Both the position numbers and the translations under genes were made by a program. This document shows, one piece after another, positions 1-8,420 of a stretch of DNA of 64,000 nucleotides (position 1 is its first letter; each line of letters starts with the position of its first letter). Where the stretch lies: contig CAWGYT010000013.1 in assembly GCA_963826795.1 (NCBI GenBank), positions 124,001 to 188,000 on the forward strand, read 5' to 3'. Below the pieces are notes generated by a model that was not told the DNA's origin, did not search any database, and saw only the letters and a program-made list of their open reading frames with translations. Source of the DNA: CAWGYT01 sp963826795. Its GTDB lineage: Bacteria > Planctomycetota > Planctomycetia > Pirellulales > Pirellulaceae.

Positions 1-374
1 TTGCAGAATTTCTTGGGCTCCCAACTCGCCCTCGACCCGCGGTTCGTTGCGGCCCGCTGGGCGAGCTGAATGCAGGTGGATCCGGGGCAATTCGCGACGC
101 AATCGGCCGGCACGTTCAGCCATCCTGAGACCCGCAATCGATCGAGCCATTCGGAACCCAGCGAACGCTCCAGCCCCTCGGCCATCCCCGCCCCCGCCTT
201 GCCGGCCCCGATCACCTCCAACCGGTCGACCTCGCCCGCCCGAAACGTGCGCGGACCGATCGTCAGCGTATCCGGCCCACGATGAATGCAGTCCGCAACC
301 AAGCGGTCACTGCGAACCGCCTCCACGGCCGACGTCCAAATGGCCAGTGCATCATCTCGCGGATCCTGATTCAT
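1..374 (-). CDS. Glycerate 2-kinase (GckA/TtuD type), 5' part, frameshifted
   Basis: The gene runs off the left edge of the window, so only about the first 120 residues are present. The start ATG at 374 opens a protein with the N-terminal nucleotide-binding-like motif VIGAGKAGAGMAEGL near residue 45, followed by VSGWLNVPADCV, as in D-glycerate 2-kinases of the MOFRL/DUF4147 type, which phosphorylate glycerate to 2-phosphoglycerate. After VPADCVANCP the correct continuation (RIHLHSARPAGRNEP) lies in another frame. A single base seems to be missing in the run of G around position 80. I read this as a sequence error or a recent frameshift in an otherwise well-conserved gene. Family assignment is fairly secure; the catalytic C-terminal part is outside the window. 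Confidence 0.75.
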   Translation of the reverse strand, partial: MNQDPRDDALAIWTSAVEAVRSDRLVADCIHRGPDTLTIGPRTFRAGEVDRLEVIGAGKAGAGMAEGLERSLGSEWLDRLRVSGWLNVPADCVANCPGSTCIQLAQRAATNRGSRASWEPKKFC

Positions 375-417
375 GGACGTGATTATTCGGCGGTGAAAAG
401 CCGAAGTCAATTGCGCA

Positions 418-880
418 GCCCTTCTCCCCGACGCGGGAGAAGGTGGCCGAAGGCCGGATGAGGGGGAGCGACCCGCCGTCGCATGCGGGCCGCACCCGCC
501 GCGTACCCTCACCCGCCTCTGCGAGGCGACCTCTCCCGGCCCCGGGAGAGGTGACAACATAATGTCTCTTCTCCCCGGCGCGGGAGAAGGTGGCAGCCGC
601 ATGTCCCTTCTCCCCGGCGCGGGAGAAGGTGGCAGCCGCATGTCCCTTCTCCCCGCGCGGGAGAAGGTGGCCGAAGGCCGGATGAGGGGGAGCGACCCGC
701 CGTCGCATGCGGGCCGCACCCGCCGCGTACCCTCACCCGCCTCTGCGAGGCGACCTCTCCCGGCCCCGGGAGAGGTGACAACAGCATGTCCCTTCTCCCC
801 GGCGCGGGAGAAGGTGGCAGCCGCATGTCCCTTCTCCCCAACGCGGGAGAAGGTGGCCGAAGGCCGGATGAGGGGGAGCG
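418..880. repeat. Interspersed palindromic repeat block 1
   Basis: This gene-free stretch (375-907) is filled by repeated units. A short unit pairs CCTTCTCCC with GGGAGAAGG around a small GC loop and is iterated with a GGTGGCAGCCGCATGT spacer. A longer unit carries the GGCCGAAGGCCGGATGAGGG core, followed by a GC-rich segment and a CTCTCCCGG/CCGGGAGAG palindrome. The longer unit appears at about 418 and 645, with its beginning again at about 830. The same family, in the opposite orientation, recurs at 22256-23156 and from 63586 to the window end. ORFs through it are products of high GC and not genes. Confidence 0.9.
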
Positions 881-907
881 GGCATTGCCGCGGACCGGCA
901 TGCGCCT

Positions 908-1282
908 TCAATTCCCCGCGGGTCGAGAACCCATTACCGCATCTTGGCGGGTACGGTAGTTGGGGAATCGTTCGGCCAGGCACATCACCTGGAGCACGTC
1001 GTACGCTTCCGGGCGAAAGCCACAAATCCGCGCGAGGCCGCCGGCCTGATGACAGCGCTTGTGAATTCGAACGAGTTGACCCACCAGATAACTGGACAGC
1101 AGAACGTCGGGGTCCAGTTCCAACACGACGCGATAGATGCGTTGGCCCTCGGCGATTCCCCAGACTTGCTCGGCCAGTGGCGGTGACGGGTCGGTGTCGG
1201 GTCCCGATTTTCGCAAGCGGAAAAAGAGCCATTCGGGACCGACGTCAAGATCCAGGAACCAATGGGGGGCGATCTCGGTCAT
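908..1282 (-). CDS. STAS-domain (anti-anti-sigma-like) protein
   Basis: A small protein of about 124 residues. The C-terminal half has the STAS pattern: LDPDVLLSSYLVGQLVRIHK, then a CGFRPE turn and a helix VLQVMCLAERFP, as in SpoIIAA-type anti-anti-sigma factors and planctomycete relatives. The Ser in LLSS is at the position usually phosphorylated. I prefer the internal ATG at 1282 (MTEIAPHWF) over the upstream ATG at 1354, because family homology starts there and the upstream extension is low-complexity. No partner kinase or anti-sigma gene is adjacent, so the pathway cannot be named. The call rests on pattern similarity only. Confidence 0.6.
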   Translation of the reverse strand: MTEIAPHWFLDLDVGPEWLFFRLRKSGPDTDPSPPLAEQVWGIAEGQRIYRVVLELDPDVLLSSYLVGQLVRIHKRCHQAGGLARICGFRPEAYDVLQVMCLAERFPNYRTRQDAVMGSRPAGN

Positions 1283-1570
1283 GATTCCATGGGCCTCCGC
1301 CAGCCGCGTACCGCGTCGTATCGCCAACTGTGGCCTGCTGCTTGCCGCGGTCAACTAGAGGTTATCGTGGCGCGACGGGGAAAGCAAATTTCCCGGAAAC
1401 CGCCCGTCCTAAATCTCTTCCGCCTCTTTTTCCAGGCGCTGCGCGCCCCCCACGCCGGCGTTTGACGCTGGACATCCTGAAGTCCTGCCAGATCCAGCTC
1501 GCGACGCTCTGTTTTGAGTCCTTGGGCGATCTGGGGGTCACGGCCAGATCCAATCTTCGAGGAGCAAGTC

Positions 1571-4500
1571 ATGCATCGCCCGTTCGCCCACCTTCGATTC
1601 CCCTCGACCCTCCGTTCGCTCGGCCGTCCTCGCGCCGCCTCGACTCGTCGGCTGCATGCCGAATCACTTGAGGAACGTCAGTTGCTTGCCGTCGATTTCG
1701 CTCAGTTTGCCCAGGCGCTGACGGGCGACGGCGGCGCTCTGGAGTCGTTGGCGGCGGATGTCGCTCACGACGTTCTCGCGCAGTATCGCCTCCCGCTGGT
1801 GGGCACCGGCCTCGGCGACGTGCTGTCACTGTTCGAGGACTGGCAAGGTTCGCTCGGCGATCAATTGGTTGGACTGGCCGAGGACGCGGGCGAGGACGAG
1901 CTTCGAGACGCGATCTACGGTGTCCTTGGACCAGCCGGAGCCGAGGTGCTCGCCGACCAAAACGGAAATGGCGTCGATCCGAATGACGTGCTGTTGTCAG
2001 TCAACATCGAAGACGGCACGATCGACCTGGAATTGGGCTTGGCGGGCACCGTCGTGGACATCGATTTGCTTTCGACCGACGTGTTCGGCGTCGATGCGTT
2101 GCCCGTGGAGTTGCTTGACGCCTTGGATCTCGAACTGACGGTCAGTTACAGCTTGCAGAACCTCCATCTGGTATTCAATCCCGAGGCGGATCTTCCGCTG
2201 GACCTGGTGCTTGAGGATCTCGAGACGTTTCAGCTGGTGATCGACGTCGGGATCGCGGAGGGTGCCGAAGCCAGCGCGAATTTCGGATTTCTGGAGGTCA
2301 CGATTGCCGACAGCGAAGTTCAGCCCTCGGGTGCCGGCGTGACGTTCGACTTGAGCCTGGGCGAGGCCGGCCCGCAATTCTCGGTGGTTGACGCCCATGC
2401 CGGAATCGGGCTCCACGTGACCGCCAGCGCCGGATCGGTGCTGCCCGCCGCGAGCTTTGACGTTCAGTACGGCTGGTACGGCCACGAGGCGTTTGATGCG
2501 CCGCCGGAATTTGCCGTGACGCATGTCAGCCTCGAACTCGGTGCAACGCTCAGTACCATCCTGGAACCCGTGGTCACGGCACTGGAGCCGGTGTTGGAGC
2601 CGATCGGGACGCTGCTGGGATTTTTGCAGGAAGACATTCCCGGCCTGAGTCAACTCGGGATCAACGTCACGGCGCTCGATATTCTGCAAACGGTTGGCGA
2701 AGTCGGGAGTTTCCCGCCCGAAGTCGAGGCGATTTTCGAATTGCTGCCGATCATCGTGCAATTCGGATCGCTCTTGGATGACCTCAGTTGCGAGCAAGAT
2801 GGTTGCGTAATCGAGCTACCCGGATCGGTCTTGAACCTGCCGGGCGGCGCGGATCTCCGGATGCCGGAACTGTCCGCCCAAAGCGTGAGCGATCTGAAGC
2901 CCGACGCGCTGGGTGACCTGAGCGGCGTGGAGCTGGTCGTGGGAGGATCGCAGTTCGGCCTGGATGAGCTGGCCGACGCGATCGAAAATCTCGGCGCCGG
3001 TTCGTTAGCGCAACAGGTGCGGGATCTGAACAACGGCTTTTCGGTCAGCACCTTGCTGGACGACATTCCTGGCAACGTGGCGCGCCTGATCATGGGACAG
3101 CAGGTCGACTTGCTGCGGCTCGATCTGGCCTACGATTCGGTTGGCAACTCGGCCGATCCCTTCGATACTCCGATCGGCCTCAACGTCGATATCGGCTTGA
3201 ACACTCACCTGAATACCGACATCGGCTTCGGCATCGACCTGGCGGGCATCGTCAGCGTCCTCCAGGGACAGGAGAACGCAAGCCTGTTTCAAGGTCTGTA
3301 CTTCGACGCCGGTTCGCACATCACGTTCGACGCTCAGTTGGGAGCCAGCGTGGGCGTTGGATCCCTGTTCTTCAACGCCGGCGTCGAAGCCGCGCTGGAA
3401 GGAGCGCTCGAGATCTCGGTTCCCGCCGAGGCCGACACCAACGGCGATGGCAAGGTCCGGCTGGTTGGAGAAGTCGGCTCGTGCATGGTTCACGTGGGCG
3501 GTGATCTGTCGTTCGTCTTTGGGGCGTTCGTTCAGGTCGGCGTCGAAATACTTGGCAAATTCCTCGGTTGGGAGAAGCATTTTGATTTCGTCGATGCCGA
3601 GATTTTTTCCTTCAATCTCGGCTGCGTCGGCAACCCCTTCGATCAACCCGAAGATCCCGTGCTGGCCCACTTTGATCCCGCCACCGGCAATCTGATTTTG
3701 CTGGTGGGCGATCTGGTCGACGGGAAGGACATGGATGGGGACCTGGGAGTTGAGCGAAACGTCGCGCCGGATGAAACGGACGAAGGCTATTATGTTTCCC
3801 GCCGAGCCAATGGGGATCTTGCGGTCCAGTTTCACGGCGTGACGCAGATCTTCGGAGCCGATCTGGATATTGTGCGAATCGTGGCCGATGCCGGCAAGGG
3901 CGACGATACCTTGGTCGCAAGCGATTCGGTGGATGTGCCTGTCATTTGGCACGGCGGCGACGGAAACGACAAGTTGCAGTACCTTGGTTCCGCCGACGGC
4001 TCGGAACTACATGGCGAATCCGGCAACGACGTGCTGCGCGGAGGAATCGGCCAGGAGTTGTTGACGGGCGGCGAGGGGGACGACGCACTCTACGGCGGAG
4101 CGAATGATGACACGCTCCTCGGCGGCGCCGGCAACGACCAACTGCACGGCGACTCCGGCAATGATTCGCTGCAGGGTGGCGCCGGCGACGACTTTCTGGA
4201 CGGCGGCGAGGATAGCGATTCGATTTACGGCGACGCGGGCAATGACGATCTCTATGGCGGCATCGATGAGGGCGTCTCGTCGGATGCCGGATATCAGGTG
4301 CTCGTCGGCGGATCGGGCGACGATCGCTTGACGGCAGGGCCCAACGGCGACGTCATGAACGGTGAGTTCGGGAACGACGACTACTACACGAATCTCGGCG
4401 ACGATTTCATCATCGAATCGATCGATCATTCGTTTACCGTGAATCAAGTCTTCTGGGAACGAGGCGACGGCAACACCTCGGTGAATCTGCCGGGTATCTT

Positions 4501-6589
4501 CGCGCGCAACTTGTTGTCACTGGCCGGCACCGAAGCCGCGGAATCCTTTCATGTTCAGAACGGCACGCTCGATGGAATACTGGAGGTCCTGACGCCCGAT
4601 GGAATCCTGGTCACGGCCCAGGGGATTCACAATCTGAATGTCGATGGTCGCGACGGAGCGGACGATCTGTTCGTCGCTCCCCTGCGTCCCGTGTTCTCGC
4701 TGGAAGTCAGCCTGAATATGTCGGATAACCTGGCCCCCGATAACCAGTCCGACTTGATTCGGATCGAGACCTCCCAGTTGGCCGACATGGTGACGATCGA
4801 CAGCAGTCTGGATGCGATCTTGCAGCAGCCGAGCAATCCGGACTATCCACGGCGCGGAGGCATCATGACGGCCGAGATCGGCAACGCCGAGATCCCCAAC
4901 GCAACCCACGATTATCGCGTCCGATTGATGAACTTCGAAGACGACGTGCGGCTGTTTAGCCGGGCCGGCGCGGACAAGATCGTGGTCCAAGGGATTACGG
5001 GACCCACGCGGGTCGAAACGGGCGATGGCAAGGATTCAATCGAGGTCCACGCAGCGGAAATCGGGGATCTGGAAATGATCCCAGCGATCCTGCCCGACTT
5101 CATGGCCGATTTGACGATCGACGCTGGCGCTGATGAAAATTCACTGAGCGTCAGCCAGTTGCTGAGTCCCCGCCGTGGGACGCTTGAAATCGGGGACGCT
5201 GATTTCCAATCCGATCTCATTCCTGGGATTCACTACGAAGCGACAGGCGGGTCCTTCGGCGCGACGACGTTCGAAGGGACGAACCTGGACGACCGGTTCT
5301 CTATCCGCAGCACGGTCGAGAAAGCGTTTACCACGATCGCACCCGGGGACGGCAAAGATGAATTGATCGTGTCGTCCAACGCTCCGGCGACGGAGGGCGA
5401 CCTGAACCAGATTCGGGGGACGGTCTTCTTCGCAGCCAACCAGGGTGTGAACGTGATTTCGCTGATCGATCGCGGGTCGACTTCGGCGAATTCGCAGGTC
5501 GTGGTCGACCACAACTCGATCGTCGGCATGGCCGGTGATGCCAATCAGACCCCGATCCTCTACGCGGCAGCGCCCGGGACGTTGGAGCTGAATCTTTTCG
5601 GCTCGAACGCCGCTCACAGCGGAGACCGGTTTGTGATCGACGGACCGCAGGCCAGCCTGTCGGTCTCCGGCGAAGACGGCCCGGATACGTTTCGCGTGCA
5701 GTCCACCCAGAACGCCACGGCTTTGCACGGAGGAGCCGGACGAGATGTCTTCACGATCCGAGGCGATCTGGCGAACCTGACGGGCCCGATCCAAGTTAGC
5801 GGAGGACGGGGCTTCGATCGCGTCGCGGTCAATGCCGCTGCAACCCCTGGAGGCCGCGTCTTCGGCCTCTCGCCACAACAGATGGAAACCCTTTTCGTCG
5901 GGTCGCCATTCCGAGTCAATTACGACGCGGCCACCGAAGTCGTCGATTTGGTTGGCACGCCGGGAAGCGATCGGTTCGTCGTGGAATCCGAATCTGCCTT
6001 GCCCGGCACACTCAACGGCGGTAGCGGAAACGACATCCTGGACTATGCGAACTGGTCGGATGGCGTCGAGGTTGACTTGAGCCGATTCCGTGCGTCGGGG
6101 ATCTCGGGGCGCGTCCTGGGGATCGAAAACGTGATCGGCGGCTCCGGTGACGATCTGTTGATCGGGAACGACGCCGCGAACGGGCTCTGGGGCGGCCTGG
6201 GCAATGACGTGCTCGTCGGTTTGGCGGGCAACGATCTGCTGCTGGGCGAAGCGGGTCGTGACCTTCTGATAGGTGGCCGCGACGAAGACCAGCTCGCGGG
6301 CGGAGCCGGCGACGACCTGCTGATTGGAGGTAACACGTCGTACGATCGCTCGCTCGCCGAGTTGGCGGAATTGAGAAACGAATGGACTTCGGGCAACTCC
6401 TACGCGAGACGCATCAACTTCCTCTCGCAGGGAGGTGGTGCCAACGGCAGCTCGATTCTTCGCCACGGATTGACCGTCTTTGACGACGAGGCGATCGATC
6501 AGCTGTTCGGGGAACCGGGTCAGGATTGGTTCTTGATTGGCAAAGGCGATGTGTCGCCCGACGCCAAGAGCTCGGAAGTGAAGTCCTGA
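1571..6589 (+). CDS. Giant secreted RTX-type calcium-binding repeat protein with LExR-x-LL N-terminus
   Basis: A 1672-residue protein. The start is the ATG at 1571, preceded by GGAG seven bases upstream; the ORF extends further upstream but without recognisable sequence. The N-terminus carries HAESLEERQLLAVD at about residues 30-43, a planctomycete-type LEPR-x-LL motif found on large exported proteins. Residues 50-780 are Asp/Leu/Val/Gly-rich and probably beta-structured. Two blocks of RTX nonapeptides (GGxGxDxLx) lie at about residues 793-920 and 1480-1590, for example GGEGDDALYGG and GGSGDDLLIGN; these form calcium-binding parallel beta-rolls. A role as a surface or released adhesin or matrix protein is likely. 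No catalytic domain is evident and no type I secretion genes are adjacent, so export through that route is not shown. Confidence 0.85.
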   Translation: MHRPFAHLRFPSTLRSLGRPRAASTRRLHAESLEERQLLAVDFAQFAQALTGDGGALESLAADVAHDVLAQYRLPLVGTGLGDVLSLFEDWQGSLGDQLVGLAEDAGEDELRDAIYGVLGPAGAEVLADQNGNGVDPNDVLLSVNIEDGTIDLELGLAGTVVDIDLLSTDVFGVDALPVELLDALDLELTVSYSLQNLHLVFNPEADLPLDLVLEDLETFQLVIDVGIAEGAEASANFGFLEVTIADSEVQPSGAGVTFDLSLGEAGPQFSVVDAHAGIGLHVTASAGSVLPAASFDVQYGWYGHEAFDAPPEFAVTHVSLELGATLSTILEPVVTALEPVLEPIGTLLGFLQEDIPGLSQLGINVTALDILQTVGEVGSFPPEVEAIFELLPIIVQFGSLLDDLSCEQDGCVIELPGSVLNLPGGADLRMPELSAQSVSDLKPDALGDLSGVELVVGGSQFGLDELADAIENLGAGSLAQQVRDLNNGFSVSTLLDDIPGNVARLIMGQQVDLLRLDLAYDSVGNSADPFDTPIGLNVDIGLNTHLNTDIGFGIDLAGIVSVLQGQENASLFQGLYFDAGSHITFDAQLGASVGVGSLFFNAGVEAALEGALEISVPAEADTNGDGKVRLVGEVGSCMVHVGGDLSFVFGAFVQVGVEILGKFLGWEKHFDFVDAEIFSFNLGCVGNPFDQPEDPVLAHFDPATGNLILLVGDLVDGKDMDGDLGVERNVAPDETDEGYYVSRRANGDLAVQFHGVTQIFGADLDIVRIVADAGKGDDTLVASDSVDVPVIWHGGDGNDKLQYLGSADGSELHGESGNDVLRGGIGQELLTGGEGDDALYGGANDDTLLGGAGNDQLHGDSGNDSLQGGAGDDFLDGGEDSDSIYGDAGNDDLYGGIDEGVSSDAGYQVLVGGSGDDRLTAGPNGDVMNGEFGNDDYYTNLGDDFIIESIDHSFTVNQVFWERGDGNTSVNLPGIFARNLLSLAGTEAAESFHVQNGTLDGILEVLTPDGILVTAQGIHNLNVDGRDGADDLFVAPLRPVFSLEVSLNMSDNLAPDNQSDLIRIETSQLADMVTIDSSLDAILQQPSNPDYPRRGGIMTAEIGNAEIPNATHDYRVRLMNFEDDVRLFSRAGADKIVVQGITGPTRVETGDGKDSIEVHAAEIGDLEMIPAILPDFMADLTIDAGADENSLSVSQLLSPRRGTLEIGDADFQSDLIPGIHYEATGGSFGATTFEGTNLDDRFSIRSTVEKAFTTIAPGDGKDELIVSSNAPATEGDLNQIRGTVFFAANQGVNVISLIDRGSTSANSQVVVDHNSIVGMAGDANQTPILYAAAPGTLELNLFGSNAAHSGDRFVIDGPQASLSVSGEDGPDTFRVQSTQNATALHGGAGRDVFTIRGDLANLTGPIQVSGGRGFDRVAVNAAATPGGRVFGLSPQQMETLFVGSPFRVNYDAATEVVDLVGTPGSDRFVVESESALPGTLNGGSGNDILDYANWSDGVEVDLSRFRASGISGRVLGIENVIGGSGDDLLIGNDAANGLWGGLGNDVLVGLAGNDLLLGEAGRDLLIGGRDEDQLAGGAGDDLLIGGNTSYDRSLAELAELRNEWTSGNSYARRINFLSQGGGANGSSILRHGLTVFDDEAIDQLFGEPGQDWFLIGKGDVSPDAKSSEVKS

Positions 6590-6608
6590 TGCGTCCGGCG
6601 GAACGCGT

Positions 6609-6631
6609 CACCGGCGGAACGGATGCCGGTG
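6609..6631 (+). terminator. Possible weak hairpin after the RTX gene
   Basis: Perfect 7-bp arms CACCGGC and GCCGGTG are separated by a 9-base loop, 20 bases after the RTX stop codon. There is no T-run, so intrinsic termination is doubtful. Confidence 0.25.
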
Positions 6632-6809
6632 GCGACGGGGTCAGCGAGCCCACCAATCCGCGGCTCGAGCCGGTAAGATTCGCATCGCGGCAACGAATAC
6701 CTCATAATGCGATTCGCCGCGCGGGGGGGCCGGAAGCGGTCGGCCAACGCGGCGACCGGGTACGCGAGACGAGTTGTGGCCCCTTGACAAGGAGTTACAG
6801 GAGTTACAA

Positions 6810-7262
6810 ATGAGCTGGAGCAATCTGATTCAGCCGAGTTCCATTTGGTGGATCCTCGGCTTGGCGCTGCTGATCGTCGAATTCGCGGTCCCTGGCTTGA
6901 CGATCCTGTTCTTCGGCCTGGGGGCGCTCGTCGTCGGTGGATTGTGTTTTCTGACGGACCTGTCCGTCAACGCTCAACTGGCTTTGTTCTTGACGAGCTC
7001 CGTGATCCTGCTGCTCGTGTTTCGTCGACCTCTGACTCGGACGATGGGGACCGAAGCTCGCTTCGACGGAGAGGATTCGCTCGAAATCGTGGGCCAGCGG
7101 GCGCTTGTCCTCGAACCGATTTCAGCGGGCTCCGATGGCAAGGTCGAGCTGCATGGATGCGAGTGGTTGGCAGTGGCGGATGAAGAGGTGCCGGCGGGGG
7201 ACGCCGTGCAGATCATTGGCCGCAATAGCCTCACACTGCTTGTCAAGCGTGTGCCACGCTGA
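6810..7262 (+). CDS. NfeD-like membrane protein
   Basis: A 150-residue protein with hydrophobic segments at about residues 10-60 (IWWILGLALLIVEFAVPGL, then FFGLGALVVGGL and LALFLTSSVILLLVF). A soluble C-terminal domain of about 60 residues begins at EIVGQRALVLEPI and has the GxxVELxGxxWxA pattern of the NfeD OB-fold. NfeD proteins are membrane partners of stomatin/SPFH proteins. The next gene, 59 bases downstream, encodes exactly such a protein, so the two probably form a membrane-microdomain pair in one transcript. The start at 6810 is preceded by GGAG and marks the first residue with homology. This is a short-form NfeD without the ClpP-like protease domain. Confidence 0.85.
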   Translation: MSWSNLIQPSSIWWILGLALLIVEFAVPGLTILFFGLGALVVGGLCFLTDLSVNAQLALFLTSSVILLLVFRRPLTRTMGTEARFDGEDSLEIVGQRALVLEPISAGSDGKVELHGCEWLAVADEEVPAGDAVQIIGRNSLTLLVKRVPR

Positions 7263-7321
7263 GCGTGTGAATTCGCGCGGATTGATCCAAGACCTACGAA
7301 CCAGTGATGCAGGAGAGACTC

Positions 7322-8281
7322 ATGCCCGATGCAATCACGATCATTCTGATTTTGACTGGGATCTTCATTGTCATTGCGGTGGTCACGGGCGTCCGAATCG
7401 TGCCCCAGAAAGAAACGTTTATCATTGAGCGGCTGGGAAAGTACGCGGCGGCCTGGGAGGCTGGGCTGCACGTCAAACTGCCGCTGGTCGATCGCGTCGC
7501 CTACAAGCACACCTTAAAGGAGCAGGCGATTGATGTTCCGCCTCAGACCTGCATCACGCGCGACAATATCGCGGTCGAAGTGGATGGCATTCTGTACATG
7601 CAGGTCGTGGATCCCCGCAGAGCGTCGTACGGAATCGACGACTATCGCTTCGCGTCGATCCAACTGGCACAAACGACCATGCGATCCGTGATCGGCCGTC
7701 TGGATTTAGACAAGACGTTCGAGGAGCGGGATACGATCAATTCCGCGATCGTGGCGGCCGTCGACAAGGCCTCCGACCCCTGGGGAGTCAAGGTGACGCG
7801 CTACGAAGTCAAGAATATTCATCCGCCGCAGAGCATCAAGGACGCGATGGAGAAGCAGATGCGGGCCGAGCGGGAAAAGCGCGCTCAGATCGCCGAGTCG
7901 GAGGGTCAGCGTCAAGCCAAGATGAACGTCGCCGAGGGGCAGCGTGCGGAGGCAATCGCGTTGTCGGAAGGAGAAAAACAACGGCGGATTAACGAGGCCG
8001 AAGGACGGGCCTTCGAGATCGAACGAGTCGCGCGAGCCACGGGCGACGGAATCCGGCTCGTGGCCGCCGCTCTGAATGAGACCGGGGGCGCCAACGCCGC
8101 GAACCTGCAACTGGCCGAGCAGTACATCAAGGAGTTCGGAAATCTGGCCCGGACGGGCACCAGTATGATTATTCCCACGAATCTGTCCGATGTGGCGGGT
8201 CTGCTGAAGAGTGCGCAATCCATTTTGGGCGACGGCGAGCCCACCAATGGTCAAGCGGTCGCTCAACGCGCGAACCCGTGA
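7322..8281 (+). CDS. SPFH/band 7 (stomatin-like, paraslipin) membrane protein
   Basis: A 319-residue protein. One N-terminal hydrophobic anchor (AITIILILTGIFIVIAVVTG) is followed by the band-7/SPFH core (VPQKETFIIERLGKYAAAWE, later VDGILYMQVVDPRRASYGID and VIGRLDLDKTFEERD). A long charged coiled coil (about residues 175-240, MRAEREKRAQIAESEG and following) and a C-terminal hydrophobic patch come next. This is the typical order of bacterial stomatins/paraslipins, which oligomerise at the membrane and act with NfeD in membrane quality control. I chose the ATG at 7322, preceded by GGAGAG, over the ATG pair at 7304/7307. It pairs with the NfeD-like gene just upstream. Confidence 0.9.
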   Translation: MPDAITIILILTGIFIVIAVVTGVRIVPQKETFIIERLGKYAAAWEAGLHVKLPLVDRVAYKHTLKEQAIDVPPQTCITRDNIAVEVDGILYMQVVDPRRASYGIDDYRFASIQLAQTTMRSVIGRLDLDKTFEERDTINSAIVAAVDKASDPWGVKVTRYEVKNIHPPQSIKDAMEKQMRAEREKRAQIAESEGQRQAKMNVAEGQRAEAIALSEGEKQRRINEAEGRAFEIERVARATGDGIRLVAAALNETGGANAANLQLAEQYIKEFGNLARTGTSMIIPTNLSDVAGLLKSAQSILGDGEPTNGQAVAQRANP

Positions 8282-8294
8282 CGCGCAGCACGAG

Positions 8295-8420
8295 GTTGGA
8301 AAAAGGGGTCAGGTCCCAAAAGCCGGAACGGCCCTTCGGGTGCTTTGCACTTTTGGGACCTGACCCCTTTTTCCAACTTCGGGTGCTTTGCACTTTTGGG
8401 ACCTGACCCCTTTTTCCAAC
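8295..8420. repeat. Palindromic GGTCAGGTCCC element between convergent genes
   Basis: Perfect 28-bp inverted arms at 8295-8322 and 8350-8377 contain AAAAAGGGGTCAGGTCCC. They are followed by a second copy of the right arm at 8379-8420. The element fills the gap between the stop of the SPFH gene (8281) and the stop of the convergent gene ending at 8421. The same element occurs at 13323-13348, in degenerate form near 33788, and at 55648-55723. A bidirectional transcription-ending hairpin is plausible here. Confidence 0.85.

Noticed and set aside
418..880. CRISPR-like array
   Set aside because: The units are palindromic and of unequal length, and the intervening segments are themselves repeated, not unique spacers. 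No cas genes are present. The same applies to 22256-23156 and 63586-64000.
5141..6466. 441-residue antisense ORF inside the RTX gene
   Set aside because: It is the mirror of a periodic GC-rich coding sequence. The sense frame carries clear RTX repeats.
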